From contig JAMJFZ010002307.1 in assembly GCA_026225945.1 (NCBI GenBank), forward strand, positions 6,361,001 through 6,425,000: 64,000 nt of DNA. Direction: 5' to 3'. The DNA comes from Cricetomys ansorgei (taxonomy: Eukaryota; Chordata; Mammalia; Rodentia; Nesomyidae). The notes beneath the pieces were generated by a model, which saw nothing but the letters and a program-made list of their open reading frames with translations, made no database searches and had not been told where the DNA came from. How positions within the stretch are numbered: position 1 is the stretch's first letter; the number at the start of each line of letters is the position of its first letter. Made by a program: the position numbers and the translations under genes. This document shows positions 1 through 10,215 of the stretch, one piece after another.

Positions 1-54
1 GTGTGTGTGTGTGTGTCTGTGTGTCTGTGTGTGTCTGTGTGTGTCTGTGTGTGT
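1..54. repeat. (GT)n microsatellite with TGTC interruptions
   Basis: GT dinucleotides are broken at near-regular spacing by single C substitutions. The tract is cut by the window edge, so its true length is unknown. Confidence 0.97.
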
Positions 55-173
55 AAGACAATAATAATCTAAAAAGAAATCATTCTTTCAAGAGGGATGG
101 GAGACACAGGACAAGTTGGTGGGGAGGGTAGGGTGGAAATGATAAAAATTTTATACTCAAGTATAAAATTCTC

Positions 174-257
174 AAAAAAAAATAAAAAGAAAGGAAATGA
201 AGGAAGGAAGGAAGCAAGGAAGGAAACAAAGAGAAAAAAAGAAAGAAAGAAAATGAA
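174..257 (+). repeat. A-rich purine tract with GGAA/GAAA units
   Basis: An almost pure A/G stretch holding GGAA and GAAA units. It lies directly beside an ID-like SINE piece that reads in the opposite direction, so it may descend from that element's tail. Confidence 0.85.
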
Positions 258-274
258 ATTTGGGATTTTCCTTT

Positions 275-342
275 GCAGTATCAGGAACCGAACACACCTC
301 TGTGCATACTGAGCAGCCGCTGTACAACTGCAGCCCTGGCTC
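275..342 (-). mobile_element. ID/B4-like SINE fragment
   Basis: The reverse strand resembles the tRNA-derived head of ID/B4 SINEs (a box B-like part next to a degenerate 'agtatcaggaaccgaacaca'). It is strongly diverged and truncated. Confidence 0.5.
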
Positions 343-940
343 TAAGAGTAACTAGTTCACATCACCGGCAATAATGCCGAGCTGCTGCTGACGATGGAGG
401 AAGGCAGAGAGGTGTCCTGCCTGGTTCTAACCTGACAGCTAAGGCAGAAAACATTTTAAGTTGGTTATGCAACAAAGACCAACATTCCGTCTAATGTTCT
501 TTTGAGAGGTGTGTGTTATGTATTTCTATATTGAGCTACAGCTTTCCACTTTAATGTTAGAAATTTGCTTGAGTTCAAGAAGAGACTTAGAGCTTCAACA
601 TAACACAAACACATTGTTTTATACTTTTGAAGGTTAAGAGTGTATTTTACAGTGGGTCAAGAATCAGGGTGTTTTTTTTTTGCCCTTTCTGGCTTCTAGA
701 ACTGTTTTACTCCTGACTCACACCTTCTAAATGTCCACCAGCAGTGGTGTATCTTCTTCCAGACTTCCAGACTCACCCCTTCTCCATTCTGTCTTCCTAC
801 ACACCCCGATGATAACACTGAGCCCATCCCTCTCATTTCTATGTGCTTAGTTTAATGGACATTTGTACAGTCCTCGGTGTCTCACTGGGTGATGTGTTTG
901 CAGACCTGGGAACTGAGACCTGAACATTTTTCTGAGGAGG
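343..940. other. Unassigned interval
   Basis: No repeat family or coding pattern recognised. A 10-base T run lies near 671. Confidence 0.5.
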
Positions 941-944
941 GGGC

Positions 945-1078
945 ATTATGAAGAGGAGGCCAGAAGAAGGGTTCAGATCTCCTGGCACCGAGTTGCAGGT
1001 GGTTTGTGAGCTGCCTGATGTGAGTGGTGGGAACTGAGGTGACAATGTCTGGGGAATTCTTGCCCAGCTTTCTCTCTA
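945..1078 (-). mobile_element. B2-family SINE fragment
   Basis: Read on the minus strand this follows the B2/B3 body. On the plus strand, 'aggccagaagaagggttcag' and the 'ggtttgtgagctgcctgatg' block match the usual reverse-complement B2 signature. The tRNA-like end is degraded. Confidence 0.75.
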
Positions 1079-1108
1079 GCCTGTAGTAGGTTGCTACCAT
1101 GCTTTTTG

Positions 1109-1335
1109 ATCCTTGAGCTCAGGAAAGAAAAAAGAAAGATAGGAAGAAAGAAAGAAATCTTCACCACTATTGACTCTTGCTGGTGGCCTGGGAAAAGAAA
1201 AGGGAGAAAGAATGAAAAAGAGAGAGAGAGAGGAAGGAAGGAAGGAAGGAAGGAAGGAAGGAAGGAAGGAAGGAAGGAAGGAAGGAAGGAAGGAAGGGAG
1301 AAGGGAGGGAGGGAGGGAGGAAGGAAGGAAGGAAG
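1109..1335 (+). repeat. (GAAA)n and (GGAA)n polypurine tract
   Basis: GAAA units come first. From about 1231 there is a nearly perfect GGAA array, turning into GGGA near 1297-1320 and back to GGAA. It is a long homopurine strand. The 111- and 122-codon open frames over it are artefacts of the repeat. Confidence 0.97.
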
Positions 1336-1689
1336 ATTCACAGCCCTTTTTGATTGTCTAAATCTTGAAGAGCAGGAGCTGACAGTGAGCTGGACTAATG
1401 TCTCAATGCAATATTTTCAAACCTAATTCCTCTAACCAAAGTTCCACCAACCACCAACCAACACCAACTTTCCATGTCTCAACCAATATAGACTCTGAAC
1501 AAAGTTCCCAGAAGTCTAAGTGCCACGAAATCATAAGGACAAGCTGCACATGGCAACATAGTGACACATAACCAAATCATAGCCACTGGTGATTAACAAT
1601 CTCACTCAAATTCACTATCATCAACTATACCTGGTATGGGGACAAAATGTATTCCAAAAGCCATCTTGTGTTTTTAGAGAAACCAAGAT

Positions 1690-2035
1690 TGCAAAACTCC
1701 TTCAAAGTGTCTCTCAATATCAGCTCCTTCTGTTCATCTGTTGGTGGGCACCCAGGCTGGTTTTATACCTTGAATTTTATGAATATTGTAGCAATAACCA
1801 TGGATATGCACATGTTTCTATGGGTTGTTAACTTAGATTCCTTTGGGTAAAAACCCAGGAGTGGGCGAGCTGGATCATATGGTAATCCTATCATCGGTAT
1901 TCTGTGGAACCGCCGTACTGCTTTCCATGGTGGGTGTATCCATTTACATTTCTGCCATCATTGTGTAGATAAATGCTCCTTTTCTCCAATATCCTGGACA
2001 GCTTGTTGTCTTCTATTCTTGCAATATGGCAAATA
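1690..2035 (-). mobile_element. L1 fragment, ORF2 3' region
   Basis: The plus strand reads as the complement of mammalian L1 near the end of ORF2. Landmarks in order are 'tgttcatctgttggtgggca', 'gaatattgtagcaataacca', 'ggtaaaaacccaggagtggg' and 'ctccaatatcctggacagc'. Stop codons are frequent, so it is a dead copy. Confidence 0.85.
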
Positions 2036-2575
2036 ATTTTTTAAAAGTGTTTGAGAATTTTGTATATGTATACAGTGAGTTTTGATCATGCCCACCTTCA
2101 TTTCCTCTGCCCCCAGCCACTGTTCCCTGCCAACTTTATGCTTTTTTTGTTGTTGTGTTTGTTTTTTTTCTAACCCACTGAAGCCATCCAGCACTGCCAG
2201 CATGTTCATGGGCATGTAGGGCCATCTATTGGAGCACAGAGAATCTCTTAGTGTCCACATTGCTGAAGAAAACTGACTCTCCCTCTCCCAGAAGCCATTA
2301 AGTGCCCATAGCTCCTCAGCAAGGACTGGGACTCTGTGCCCCCACCCCCACCCCAGCTCCACACTGGGATTTTGTCTGGCTTGATCATTCATAGGTCTCA
2401 TGCATTCTGTCACAACTGCTATAAGTTCATATGTGTAGCAGCCCTGTTGTGTCCTAAAAACACTGCTTCATTACATCCAACTCCTCTGGCTCTTCCAATC
2501 TTCCCTCATCCCTCTTTCCGAATGATCCCTGATTCATGGGAAAAAGGGATAGAGCCATTCTAATTGAGCTGAGGT
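2036..2575 (-). mobile_element. Lx-type L1 3' UTR
   Basis: The complement of a rodent L1 3' end. It opens with the reversed A-rich terminus ('gtttgagaattttgtatatg'), then 'actgactctccctctcccag' and 'gaagccattaagtgcccata'. In a single minus-strand L1 the 3' UTR should lie left of ORF2, but here it lies right of the ORF2 piece at 1690-2035, so these are two insertions. The 151-codon minus frame (1958-2413) spans the junction and is not a gene. Confidence 0.85.
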
Positions 2576-2689
2576 GGAATATAGTATCAAATTATCCATG
2601 CACATAGAAAGTAATTAAATCATCTGCTTTGGAAGAAAAATAAGTCTATAAGAACATTTGCCCACACTTGTTGAAAACATGTTGTCTTC

Positions 2690-2785
2690 CAGGTACAGCA
2701 ATGTGTGTCTTATGAGCATATGCAATTTAATCCTCACAAGCCTATACTGTTCATTTAATATCACTATAGCTGTGAAGAGATTAAA
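2690..2785 (-). mobile_element. MIR fragment
   Basis: The plus strand keeps the reversed MIR order: 'atttaatcctcacaagccta', then 'gctgtgaagagattaaaaca'. Ancient and weak. Confidence 0.45.
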
Positions 2786-2792
2786 ACAGAGC

Positions 2793-2938
2793 ATTAGCTA
2801 GGGATTGTGCCTTAGACCTGTGATCTTAGCACCTAGGAAGCTGAGGTAGGACGATCAGGAGTTCAAGGCCAGTCTCAGCTACATAGTAAATTTGAGGTTA
2901 ATCTGAGCTTCATGAGACTTTTTTCATAAAAAAGAAAA
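2793..2938 (+). mobile_element. B1 SINE
   Basis: A 7SL-derived B1 with the order 'gtgatcttagcacctaggaa', 'gctgaggtaggacgatcagg', 'agttcaaggccagtctcagc', then an A-rich tail running into a GA-rich stretch. Heavily diverged. Confidence 0.9.
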
Positions 2939-2999
2939 GAAGGGAGGGAGAGAGGGATTGGTAAGGAATAAGGAAAGAAAAGGAAAAAGAAATTAGGAC

Positions 3000-3207
3000 A
3001 GGCTAACTGTATGACTTAGTGTGCAGGGAAAGGCACCTGCTGCAGCCATGCCCGATTGACCTGAGTTTCTTCCTCCTCAGGACCCACAAGATACAGGGGA
3101 GAAGAGACTCCTAAAAGTTGTCTTCTGACCTCTATGCGTGCACCGTGGTAGTATAGCCACACCTACACATCATGCCTCTCTCTCCCTTCCTTCCCCCCAC
3201 TCTCTCA
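3000..3207 (+). mobile_element. B2-family (B3-like) SINE
   Basis: The tRNA-like head is degraded. The body shows 'gacctgagtttcttcctcct' and 'gttgtcttctgacctctatg'. It ends directly in a CA microsatellite, as B3 tails often do. Confidence 0.85.
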
Positions 3208-3226
3208 ACACACACACACACACACA

Positions 3227-3256
<30 letters not shown>
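3208..3256 (+). repeat. (CA)n microsatellite
   Basis: CA dinucleotides with one CT interruption, grown from the tail of the B3-like SINE just upstream. Confidence 0.97.
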
Positions 3257-3259
<3 letters not shown>

Positions 3260-3288
3260 CATAAAATAAAAACAAATCCATGTACAGA

Positions 3289-3290
<2 letters not shown>

Positions 3291-3338
<48 letters not shown>
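3291..3338 (+). repeat. (GT)n microsatellite
   Basis: 24 GT units without interruption, beside the reversed ID-like fragment. With the CA tract 34 bp upstream it forms a CA/GT inverted pair able to fold into a hairpin. Confidence 0.97.
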
Positions 3339-3339
<1 letters not shown>

Positions 3340-3340
<1 letters not shown>

Positions 3341-3411
3341 CAATGGGACTCAAGCCTAAGACCTCACACAAGCTAAGCAAATGCTCTGCCACTGAGTTGG
3401 ATCCCAACCTC
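3340..3411 (-). mobile_element. ID/B4-like SINE fragment
   Basis: Plus-strand 'gctctgccactgagttggat' is the complement of the ID promoter head ('ctcagtggtagagc' type). Confidence 0.75.
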
Positions 3412-4254
3412 ATGAACAATTTTTCTATTTTCATTTTTGCTCCATTCTCCAAAGAATGAATCTGTCTCCGCTGAATCCCTGGAGAGCTCTCGACAACAGC
3501 ATGGTCACATGAGGCACTCTAGATGTTGGCCCCCTGTAAGAACCAGGGTTTCCAGTGTGTTCCTGTGGCTTGAGTATTCATTTGACCTGTCCACATCTGC
3601 AGCCCCGCATGGTTCACAGTGTATTGTGGGATAACTACATCCCAGCACTTCAGTAGACTACATTCATGAGTGTCTACGTTTCATGCTGCCCTACTCATTG
3701 CAGTTTAAAGCATTTCCTTTTCCCTCATTAAATCTGTATACTAAGTAAACCGTTTGCCCTCAGCATCTTTTTAATAGAAAAGAAACCGCTGAGCTACCAA
3801 GGCACTGAGCATGAAAAGAACAAACTTGACAGGCAAAGGTCTTGAAACACCATTAATACAGCCAATGAAACCATTTTGCATAATCCAGTTTTAAGGAATG
3901 TAAATAAAAATTAGACACGACTAGGAATGCATATCTAAGGATTAAAATATTGAAGAAAGTATGCAATTAAAACATTATTTGCACTTTTTGAAGTAGGAAA
4001 AAAATCCTTATTCTTGTCAAAGATTTAGGTTTGAGTATTGTATGTGTCTGAACATATCTTTTACCCTCCAAGTCCTAAACAGAGCCCAGAGGCATTGAAA
4101 AAACATTTAAAGGCACAATTTGCATAAACAATGATTTTCATGTTGTATACAATGATTTAACATTTTTCCATAAGATGTTAACTCTGTTAACACTTCTTAA
4201 TAAAAAATAACAAAAAAAATTAAAGTGATGGGCAGTTTTTCCTTAAGTTTTATT
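3412..4254. other. Unassigned AT-rich interval
   Basis: No repeat family recognised. Short frames only. A run of A-rich words near 4200-4220. Confidence 0.5.
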
Positions 4255-4465
4255 TTTATTTTTAATTATGTGTTAAGTGTGTGAGTCTATGTATAAGTTT
4301 GTATGGGTGAATACATTGCCCTCAGAGGCCAGAGAGGCCACTGAATCCTCTGAATCTGCAGGTGCAGGTGTTTCTGGGCTGCCCTACATGGCTGCTGGGA
4401 ACCCAACCTCTGGATCTTGCAAGAGCAACAAGAGATCATAACTGCTGGGCCATCTCTCTAGCCCC
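4255..4465 (-). mobile_element. B2-family SINE
   Basis: Plus strand: T-rich tail complement, then 'ctcagaggccagagaggcca', 'gctgctgggaacccaacctc' and the reversed head 'gctgggccatctctctagcc'. Near full length. Confidence 0.9.
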
Positions 4466-4624
4466 AACAATATGTTTTCTAAAATAACAAAATATCAAAT
4501 GCAAATATTTGTCATTGCTTTCGTTTTTATAGTTTTTATAGTAATAGTTACGGCAGGTCAAAGGATATTTGTCTAACATTTGTATGTAGCAGATCATTTT
4601 CTTGTATCTACTTTGGAATTAGTT

Positions 4625-4803
4625 AATTTGTCTCCAATAGAAACCTTATGAAATATTCGCATTGCACAGATAAGGAAATAGAGTTACACAGAAGGGAAGA
4701 AATATGCCTGAAGTTATTTATTCAGAGATTGGACAAACTTGGATTTTCACCCAGCCAGTGAGTCTCAGGTTTCCATGACGTTAGCTGTTACACTGCAGCC
4801 CAT
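4625..4803 (-). mobile_element. MIR SINE
   Basis: Plus strand follows reversed MIR: 'ttgcacagataaggaaatag', then 'ttattcagagattggacaaa', then a 'cttggattttcacccagcc' block. This is the best MIR match in the first 10 kb. Confidence 0.7.
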
Positions 4804-5297
4804 TCCATGTGTTGATCTTAAGTTAGAGGGCTAAGGTTGAGAGTCTGGGATGGAAACTATACCTTTCCCTGCTGTGTATTTATATTCACACTCTTTTAGT
4901 TTATCCTTGACTTCATCATCAGGAACGGCTATAGTAGAGATGAATTTAGAAAAAATGCAGACATGTGTATCAAACTAACCATATTTAGTGTTATTGGGTT
5001 AGAAATGGCCAAGGCTAAAGAAGACATTAAATGTTACCTATTTTAAAACTTGTTATTCTAAGGTTGAGAAAGTGAGGTCCGATGGGTGTATTAGGTTCTA
5101 TGGTCCCTGGGAACACTGCCTGTCACTGTAGTTTAAAGCTCTCAGGTAGCATGCTTTCTAATGAACAGCTGTTTTTGATAATGATGTATTGATACTTCAT
5201 TATTAGCATTCTGTAAATAATAAATGGAACAGAAAAACTCTACAAGAGAGAGAAAGGACTCTCCATTTCCTTAATTAAAACTCTTATTTAAATCTAT

Positions 5298-5473
5298 ATT
5301 TGTGTTTGTGTGTGTGTATGTGTGTACATGTATGTGTGTGTATATGTGTATACATATATGTGTGTATGTGTGTATATGTGTATATATATGTATGTGTATG
5401 TGTGTGTATATGTGTGTGTATGTGAATGTGTGTGTGTGTATGTATGTATGTATATGTGTATGTATGTATGTGT
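5298..5473 (+). repeat. Complex (TG)n/(TATG)n microsatellite
   Basis: Imperfect TG, TATG and TGTATA units with many register changes. It ends at the 3' edge of a reversed B3-like SINE and probably grew from its tail. Confidence 0.95.
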
Positions 5474-5595
5474 GGAGTTGAAGAATCACTTGCAGTAATG
5501 ATTCTCTTCTTCCTCCATGTGAGCTCTTGAGATTGAATTTAGGTCATCAGCTTTGATGACATGCCTTTACTTTCTAAGCTATCTCACTGCCCCAA
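5474..5595 (-). mobile_element. B2-family (B3-like) SINE fragment
   Basis: Plus strand shows 'ttctcttcttcctccatgtg', 'gagattgaatttaggtcatc' and reversed head 'gctatctcactgcccc'. Confidence 0.85.
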
Positions 5596-6077
5596 GAAAG
5601 GATGAATACTTGAAGACAGAAAAGAAATGGTAGCAGGATGATAAGGAACTTTAGAAAGATAAAGAAGAGGAGATGTCAGAGACAGAGAAAATAGGAAATA
5701 GAATAACTAAGTAAAAAACAAAGTGACCCAAACATCTGGAACAATCTAAATAATTACACAGGAGTCCTGAGGGGGCCCAGCCTCAGAATCAGCCCCTGCA
5801 ATGAGAAGTGGAGCATGGAAATTAGTCTCACAGCTCACAAAGCACTCAAGGAAATTGCATCCTTTTCTCCCCTTGCCTGTGTGCTCAGGGTGGCTGCTAT
5901 TCACTGCTTTTGGCTTTAGCTAACTCTTTGATTTCATTCTCTGTGATGTGGGATGACAACTCTCAAAGTTGTGATCTGTGAGACATGCTAAAGAGAATGT
6001 GAGGCACTCCTGAGTTCCATGAGATGCAAAAGGGAAGAGGAAAAAATATATACACAAAGATCTAGGCAGAAAAAAAA
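5596..6077. other. Unassigned interval
   Basis: Purine-rich over 5600-5720. Otherwise no family recognised. Confidence 0.5.
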
Positions 6078-6145
6078 ATTGAGACTGGGTCAGTATATAG
6101 TCCCAGCTGGTCTGAAACTCACAGAGATCCATCTGCCTCTGTCTC
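6078..6145 (-). mobile_element. B1 SINE fragment
   Basis: Reversed B1: 'ttgagactgggtcagtatat', then 'tggtctgaaactcacagaga'. It is cut off where the next SINE begins. Confidence 0.75.
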
Positions 6146-6154
6146 TGAACTGAT

Positions 6155-6362
6155 ACAGCACCTGAATGTATGTATATGTATGTATGTGCACTACCTGTGT
6201 GCAGGTGCTTGTGGAGGCCAGAAAAAAAAAAAAAGGTGTTGGGTCTCCTGGAACTAGAGTTACAGGTGGTTGTGAGCCACCAAATATGAGTTCTAAGAAC
6301 TGAATCCAGGTCCTTTGCCAGAACAGCAAGTGTCTCTAACCACTGAACCATCTCTCCTGCTC
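6155..6362 (-). mobile_element. B2-family SINE
   Basis: Reversed B2/B3: 'tggaactagagttacaggtg', 'gttgtgagccaccaaatatg' and 'ccactgaaccatctctcct'. A 13-base A run has grown inside the element near 6222. Confidence 0.92.
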
Positions 6363-6764
6363 CCTCAGGAAATACCTTGAGCTTTCCATAGAGATCTCGG
6401 CATACAGACCACCCTAAGCACGCTAAGTATCACTAGACAGCTTCACATGTCTCACAAGTATTCTATCTATAATTCTGAAGGGACAAAAAAAAGGGGGGGT
6501 AAGGGGTGAAAATTTAAAAAGAGAGAGATAAAATAACAATGAGGAAAGAGAACTTAGTGTCTGAATTCTCACCAGCAAACCGTTGGCTAAATTACAATGA
6601 AAGATACAGTATCTTCAAAACTGGCATACAAATTGATGATTTGTGAATTTTGAAAATTCTAAAGGTGTCTCCTAGCAACAGGTGATGAGATTGCATTCAG
6701 CCAGAGCTATTGGTTGTGGCCAACTGCAGTATTTAACTATGACGTATAGATACATAATAGCCAC

Positions 6765-6865
6765 CATAAGGCAGATTGCTGGGCCCCATCCTAAGCTTTG
6801 ATCAGCATGTCTTGAGTGGAGTGAACAAATGGCCCTGGGATGCTGTCACACCCATAGGACAATTG
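6765..6865 (+). mobile_element. Possible MER5-like hAT-Charlie fragment
   Basis: 'gattgctgggccccatccta' and the 'gccctgggatgctg' block resemble the MER5A interior. Neither terminal inverted repeat is clear. Confidence 0.4.
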
Positions 6866-7311
6866 GTAGATTAATCCCCACTAGCTTTAAGCTTTCTGGT
6901 GTAGTATAGTTAGTTTGTGACTCTGGCTTTCAAAATAACTCACAATCGTTTTTAAATCAGTAGATTTTGATTCTTCTTTTGAAAAGGCTCATCTCTTATA
7001 AGTAAGGAAACAGACAAACAAAAAAAAACCCCACCAATTATTTGGTCACATTTGAACATATGGTATAAAAGTAGCTATTGTGTTTCAGAGGTATTTTTTT
7101 TTAAGTTGAAAGAAAGTAAAAAGATTAAAAACCCTCTGCTGAATTTCTTTTATATATTCCTTGCTAAGGTCTGAAAATCTGCACCTTCTTAAGATTGCTA
7201 TACTGAAATACTGAGGCCCAAGGCCATAGCATTCCGAGGTGTGTGGGACCTTTGAGGAGCGACTGCACCACTAAGGGATCTGTCCTCTTGTACAAGAAGC
7301 TAACAGACTGG
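6866..7311. other. Unassigned interval
   Basis: AT-rich, with an A-rich patch near 7020. No family recognised. Confidence 0.45.
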
Positions 7312-7410
7312 TGGGTGCAGCTCAGTGAATGAGCACTTCCTTAGCGATTCTGAGTACTTGGGTTTGAGCTGTAGCATTGCAAAATAAGTAAATAGATAAT
7401 GGATGAGTGA
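7312..7410 (+). mobile_element. ID/B4-like SINE fragment
   Basis: tRNA-like head 'gtgggtgcagctcagtgaat' followed by 'agcactt' and a 'gcattgcaaaa' tail start. Confidence 0.7.
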
Positions 7411-7477
7411 GTGAAATGAATACCCCAATGATCCTGCCTCATTCCTCTGTTGTTTTATTTTTGTGTTACTTTGTTTT

Positions 7478-7616
7478 TCTTTTTTGAGGCAGGTTCTCAG
7501 GTTGCTCAGTCTGGACTGGAGTTCACTACTTTGCTGAGGCTGGCCTTGAACATCCTATGACCCTGCTTACACCTCCCAGGTGCTGGAGTTGCAGGTGCAC
7601 AGCACCACATCTGCTG
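7478..7616 (-). mobile_element. B1 SINE
   Basis: Reversed B1 with a poly-T lead, 'tttttgaggcaggttctcag', 'ctgaggctggccttgaacat', 'cccaggtgctggagttgcag' and 'cacagcaccaca'. Near full length. Confidence 0.9.
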
Positions 7617-7702
7617 AAATACAAAGAATGCTTTTAAGGTTCTGAGGATTGAACACTGCACGTGCTAGGCAGGCTCTGCCTCCTGAGCTACAAACAGCCC
7701 CT
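7617..7702 (-). mobile_element. ID-like SINE fragment (possible B4 fusion half)
   Basis: Plus strand 'tgaggattgaacactgcacg', 'tgctaggcaggctctgcctc' is the complement of an ID head. It abuts the B1 at 7478-7616 in the same orientation, the arrangement expected of a B4 (ID-B1 fusion). Confidence 0.75.
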
Positions 7703-7854
7703 GGTTCACACTACCATGTAAGGATGGTGCTAGGCAAGCACTGTCTGTGAGCAGCAGGCCCTCATTAAGCACTCAGTCTGTACCCCACACAGACCAATTA
7801 GATTTCAAGATCAAATAAGAGAAATATTTAGAGGCTCCGCTTAACCTCTAGAAC

Positions 7855-7857
<3 letters not shown>

Positions 7858-7890
<33 letters not shown>
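7858..7890 (+). repeat. Long poly-A run (33 A)
   Basis: An uninterrupted A run with no recognised retroelement upstream. It could be the tail of an unidentified retrocopy ending near 7857. Confidence 0.95.
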
Positions 7891-7893
<3 letters not shown>

Positions 7894-8024
7894 CTTATTG
7901 TTTAATGACAACCCCACCACCATTTCATATATGGTACTTCTGTTAGCAGTCCAAACATGCCAAGACATCTCAGCTAAATTTCAATCGTATGAGACTGCCG
8001 TGCCATTCTTTGATTATAGATGTG

Positions 8025-8165
8025 CCCGGATTCCACAGCTTTGCTGCCCTTCTTACTAGTACCGTGCCTTGAGCGACAAGCTAAGTTTGTGTGAGTCTCA
8101 GCTTCCCTATCCATGAAAATGAAGATATGAAATCAGAACAATGGTGGCTTGAACTATCAAATTTC
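8025..8165 (+). mobile_element. MIR SINE
   Basis: Follows the MIR core and 3' part: 'gtgccttgagcgacaagcta', 'cagcttccctatccatgaaa', 'atgaagatatgaaatcag'. Ancient divergence. Confidence 0.6.
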
Positions 8166-9024
8166 TCCTCATTTTACTATATCTGCAGGAAGAGAGGCAG
8201 AAGGGTAAACTTGCCAGAATCATGGATGGACAGGGTTTGAAAAACTTGGGCCCGCACGAATAAACCCAAGTTCCCGCTAGCATCTGTGTCTCATCTCTTC
8301 ATCTTTTCCAGGAAGACTAACCATTTATGAGACATGCTAGTCAGGATGTTATTGGCTCATTCTTCCCTTCAAAGAGCCTGAATCTCAGTACAAATGAAAG
8401 TCTGGGTAGTGATTCCACATTTGACTCCCAGAGAAGACTTTGCAAAACAAAAGTGCTAAGGTCAAAGCAGTATTTTTCTCATATGCCTGCATTGCTGCAT
8501 TTGGAAAGACAAATTCTAAGCTTCCTGGGCAAGGTGTTTGAGTTTAGTACTCTATCCATGGAAAGATCTGGAAGATGACACTGTACCAGGAGTATCTTCT
8601 TTCTGGACCTGTGTGGTGCTTGAACAGAGCACGGACCAGCACTAGAATCAGCCTGAATGACTAACTCAACTCACAGAGAGATTTTGAGGAGGCAGTTTAC
8701 CCACTGCTAAACACTGATTGCAGTTGAGAAGCTTACTTACTAAGAACATTCAAACAAACAGCATAGATGGACCTAGTCAGGCAACAGAAGACTCAAACTG
8801 AAGACTTGGCTCTGCTGTGATGGCACTCCTCTCTTGAGATGCACTGAAGGCTAATTGATTGACGGCCTCAAAGCTCCTGCCTGAAAGTATATGACTCATC
8901 AGAGTAACCAGGAAAGTGACAATTCTGATAAAGGTCTTTTCGTGTAATGTCAATTACAGTGCTATACATGGGTTTTATACTCAACAATGTGAGAATTTTT
9001 TAAAGGTCTAGAAGAAGTGTGTTT
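8166..9024. other. Unassigned interval
   Basis: No repeat assigned. An AATAAA near 8260 followed by 'cccaagttcccgctagcatc' hints at the 3' end of an LTR or transcript, but nothing else supports it. An 83-codon frame (8327-8578) resembles nothing known to me. Confidence 0.4.
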
Positions 9025-9128
9025 GCTTTTGAGACAAGGTCTCAACAAGTAATCCTGGATTTGCTATGTAGCCCGGGTTAGCTTTGAATTTGTGAACCAG
9101 CTCCATGGTAAACACCACCATGACTGGC
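9025..9128 (-). mobile_element. B1 SINE fragment
   Basis: Reversed B1: 'tttgagacaaggtctcaaca', 'ctatgtagcccgggttagct', 'accaccatgactggc'. Confidence 0.75.
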
Positions 9129-9649
9129 TTGAAGAATGGTTTTGAAAGTCCCCTCCAATGATAAAAGTATTTTTATACCAAGAGGATTGCAAACACGCGA
9201 TACTGACCACAAGCTGACACCCTTAAAACTAGTTAATTCTCCTGAATAAAGACCTGATTTTTCTACTTGTGTTCGTAAAAGGAAAACAAACAATGACCAA
9301 ATTCATGGGTCTTATACCACTCAAGTAGAAAAAGGGCTGAGATTGTGGTCAAAAGGGATATGAAATCCATAGGAATTAATTAGTATGCGTGTTCAAGAAC
9401 ACATCCTGCAGAGGTTTTGCTCCTTGCTCAAATCTTTCCATCAGCTGGTACTGGGAGAGTCTCTTTGACCCCACTGTAATGCTAAAGTGAGACCCAGGTA
9501 GGACAATTGGTTTCCTACAGCTTTTATGTCACTGCCCTTCAGTGAGCTTTGAAATACATTTAGTAGATTGTCACCAGGAATTAGAAATAAAATTAGATCA
9601 ATTGTAAGTTAAAATTAAATAAAATTTACGACCTAAGATTTTTCAAGGC
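9129..9649. other. Unassigned interval
   Basis: No repeat or coding pattern recognised. Confidence 0.45.
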
Positions 9650-10150
9650 AAAAAGCCCAAATTCTGGCACCTCTGACAGATAAGGCTTGGTCCGGGTCCC
9701 ATTACACCAACTGAAGATCTGAGCAGAAGCAGAGGAGATTTATTTAATGGATCCTCATTGGGAAGAGGCACAAATAAAGGTGCTCAGTGACCCCAAGTCT
9801 GTCTTAAAGGAGTGACATGAGCTTTTGGGTTGGGGTAAGAAGCATGCGTAATTAAGCAGTTCTGGTCTAGGTGTGGCTAGCTTCTTTGACCAGCCTGTCA
9901 GCTGTGTTCGTGCAAGAAGGTCCACATCCTTAATGCTTGGGGAATAAGGTGGGCCCCGGGAGATGATCAGTTCTGCTCCAGATGTGGTCTCATTCTTACA
10001 GATAATTGCCCCCACGGGAATGGGGATATATGTTTCCAGGCCTTTGCTATTCCTGGAATCCAAAGCAACTGCAGATTAGGGCAATGACTTCTCTCTGTGC
10101 CTTGAGCCTAGAAGAAGGCTGAGAGGGACTAGACAAATGTGCTTCAATGA
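9650..10150 (-). mobile_element. Probable endogenous retroviral LTR
   Basis: On the minus strand there is an AATAAA signal (complement of 9739-9744), followed by a U5-like stretch rich in 'gggacccgg' and ending near 9650. The 102-codon minus frame inside it is not recognised. Family unknown and borders guessed. Confidence 0.45.
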
Positions 10151-10199
10151 TTAACAGACCCTGGCAACAGATAACCCGAAGGTCAAGGAGACAGACACA

Positions 10200-10215
10200 T
10201 TTTTTTTTTTTTTTG
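10200..10215. repeat. Short poly-T run
   Basis: A 16-base T run just beyond the probable LTR. It may be the complement of a retrocopy tail, but what follows is not recognised. Confidence 0.8.

Noticed and set aside
1091..1426. 111-codon Lys/Glu/Gly/Arg-rich frame
   Set aside because: Pure translation of the GGAA array.
1958..2413. 151-codon minus frame
   Set aside because: Lies on two L1 fragments and crosses their junction.
5920..6351. 143-codon minus frame
   Set aside because: Its first half is the complement of B1 and B2-family SINEs.
8240..8320. LTR or transcript 3' end suggested by AATAAA near 8260
   Set aside because: No supporting promoter or LTR body could be followed upstream.
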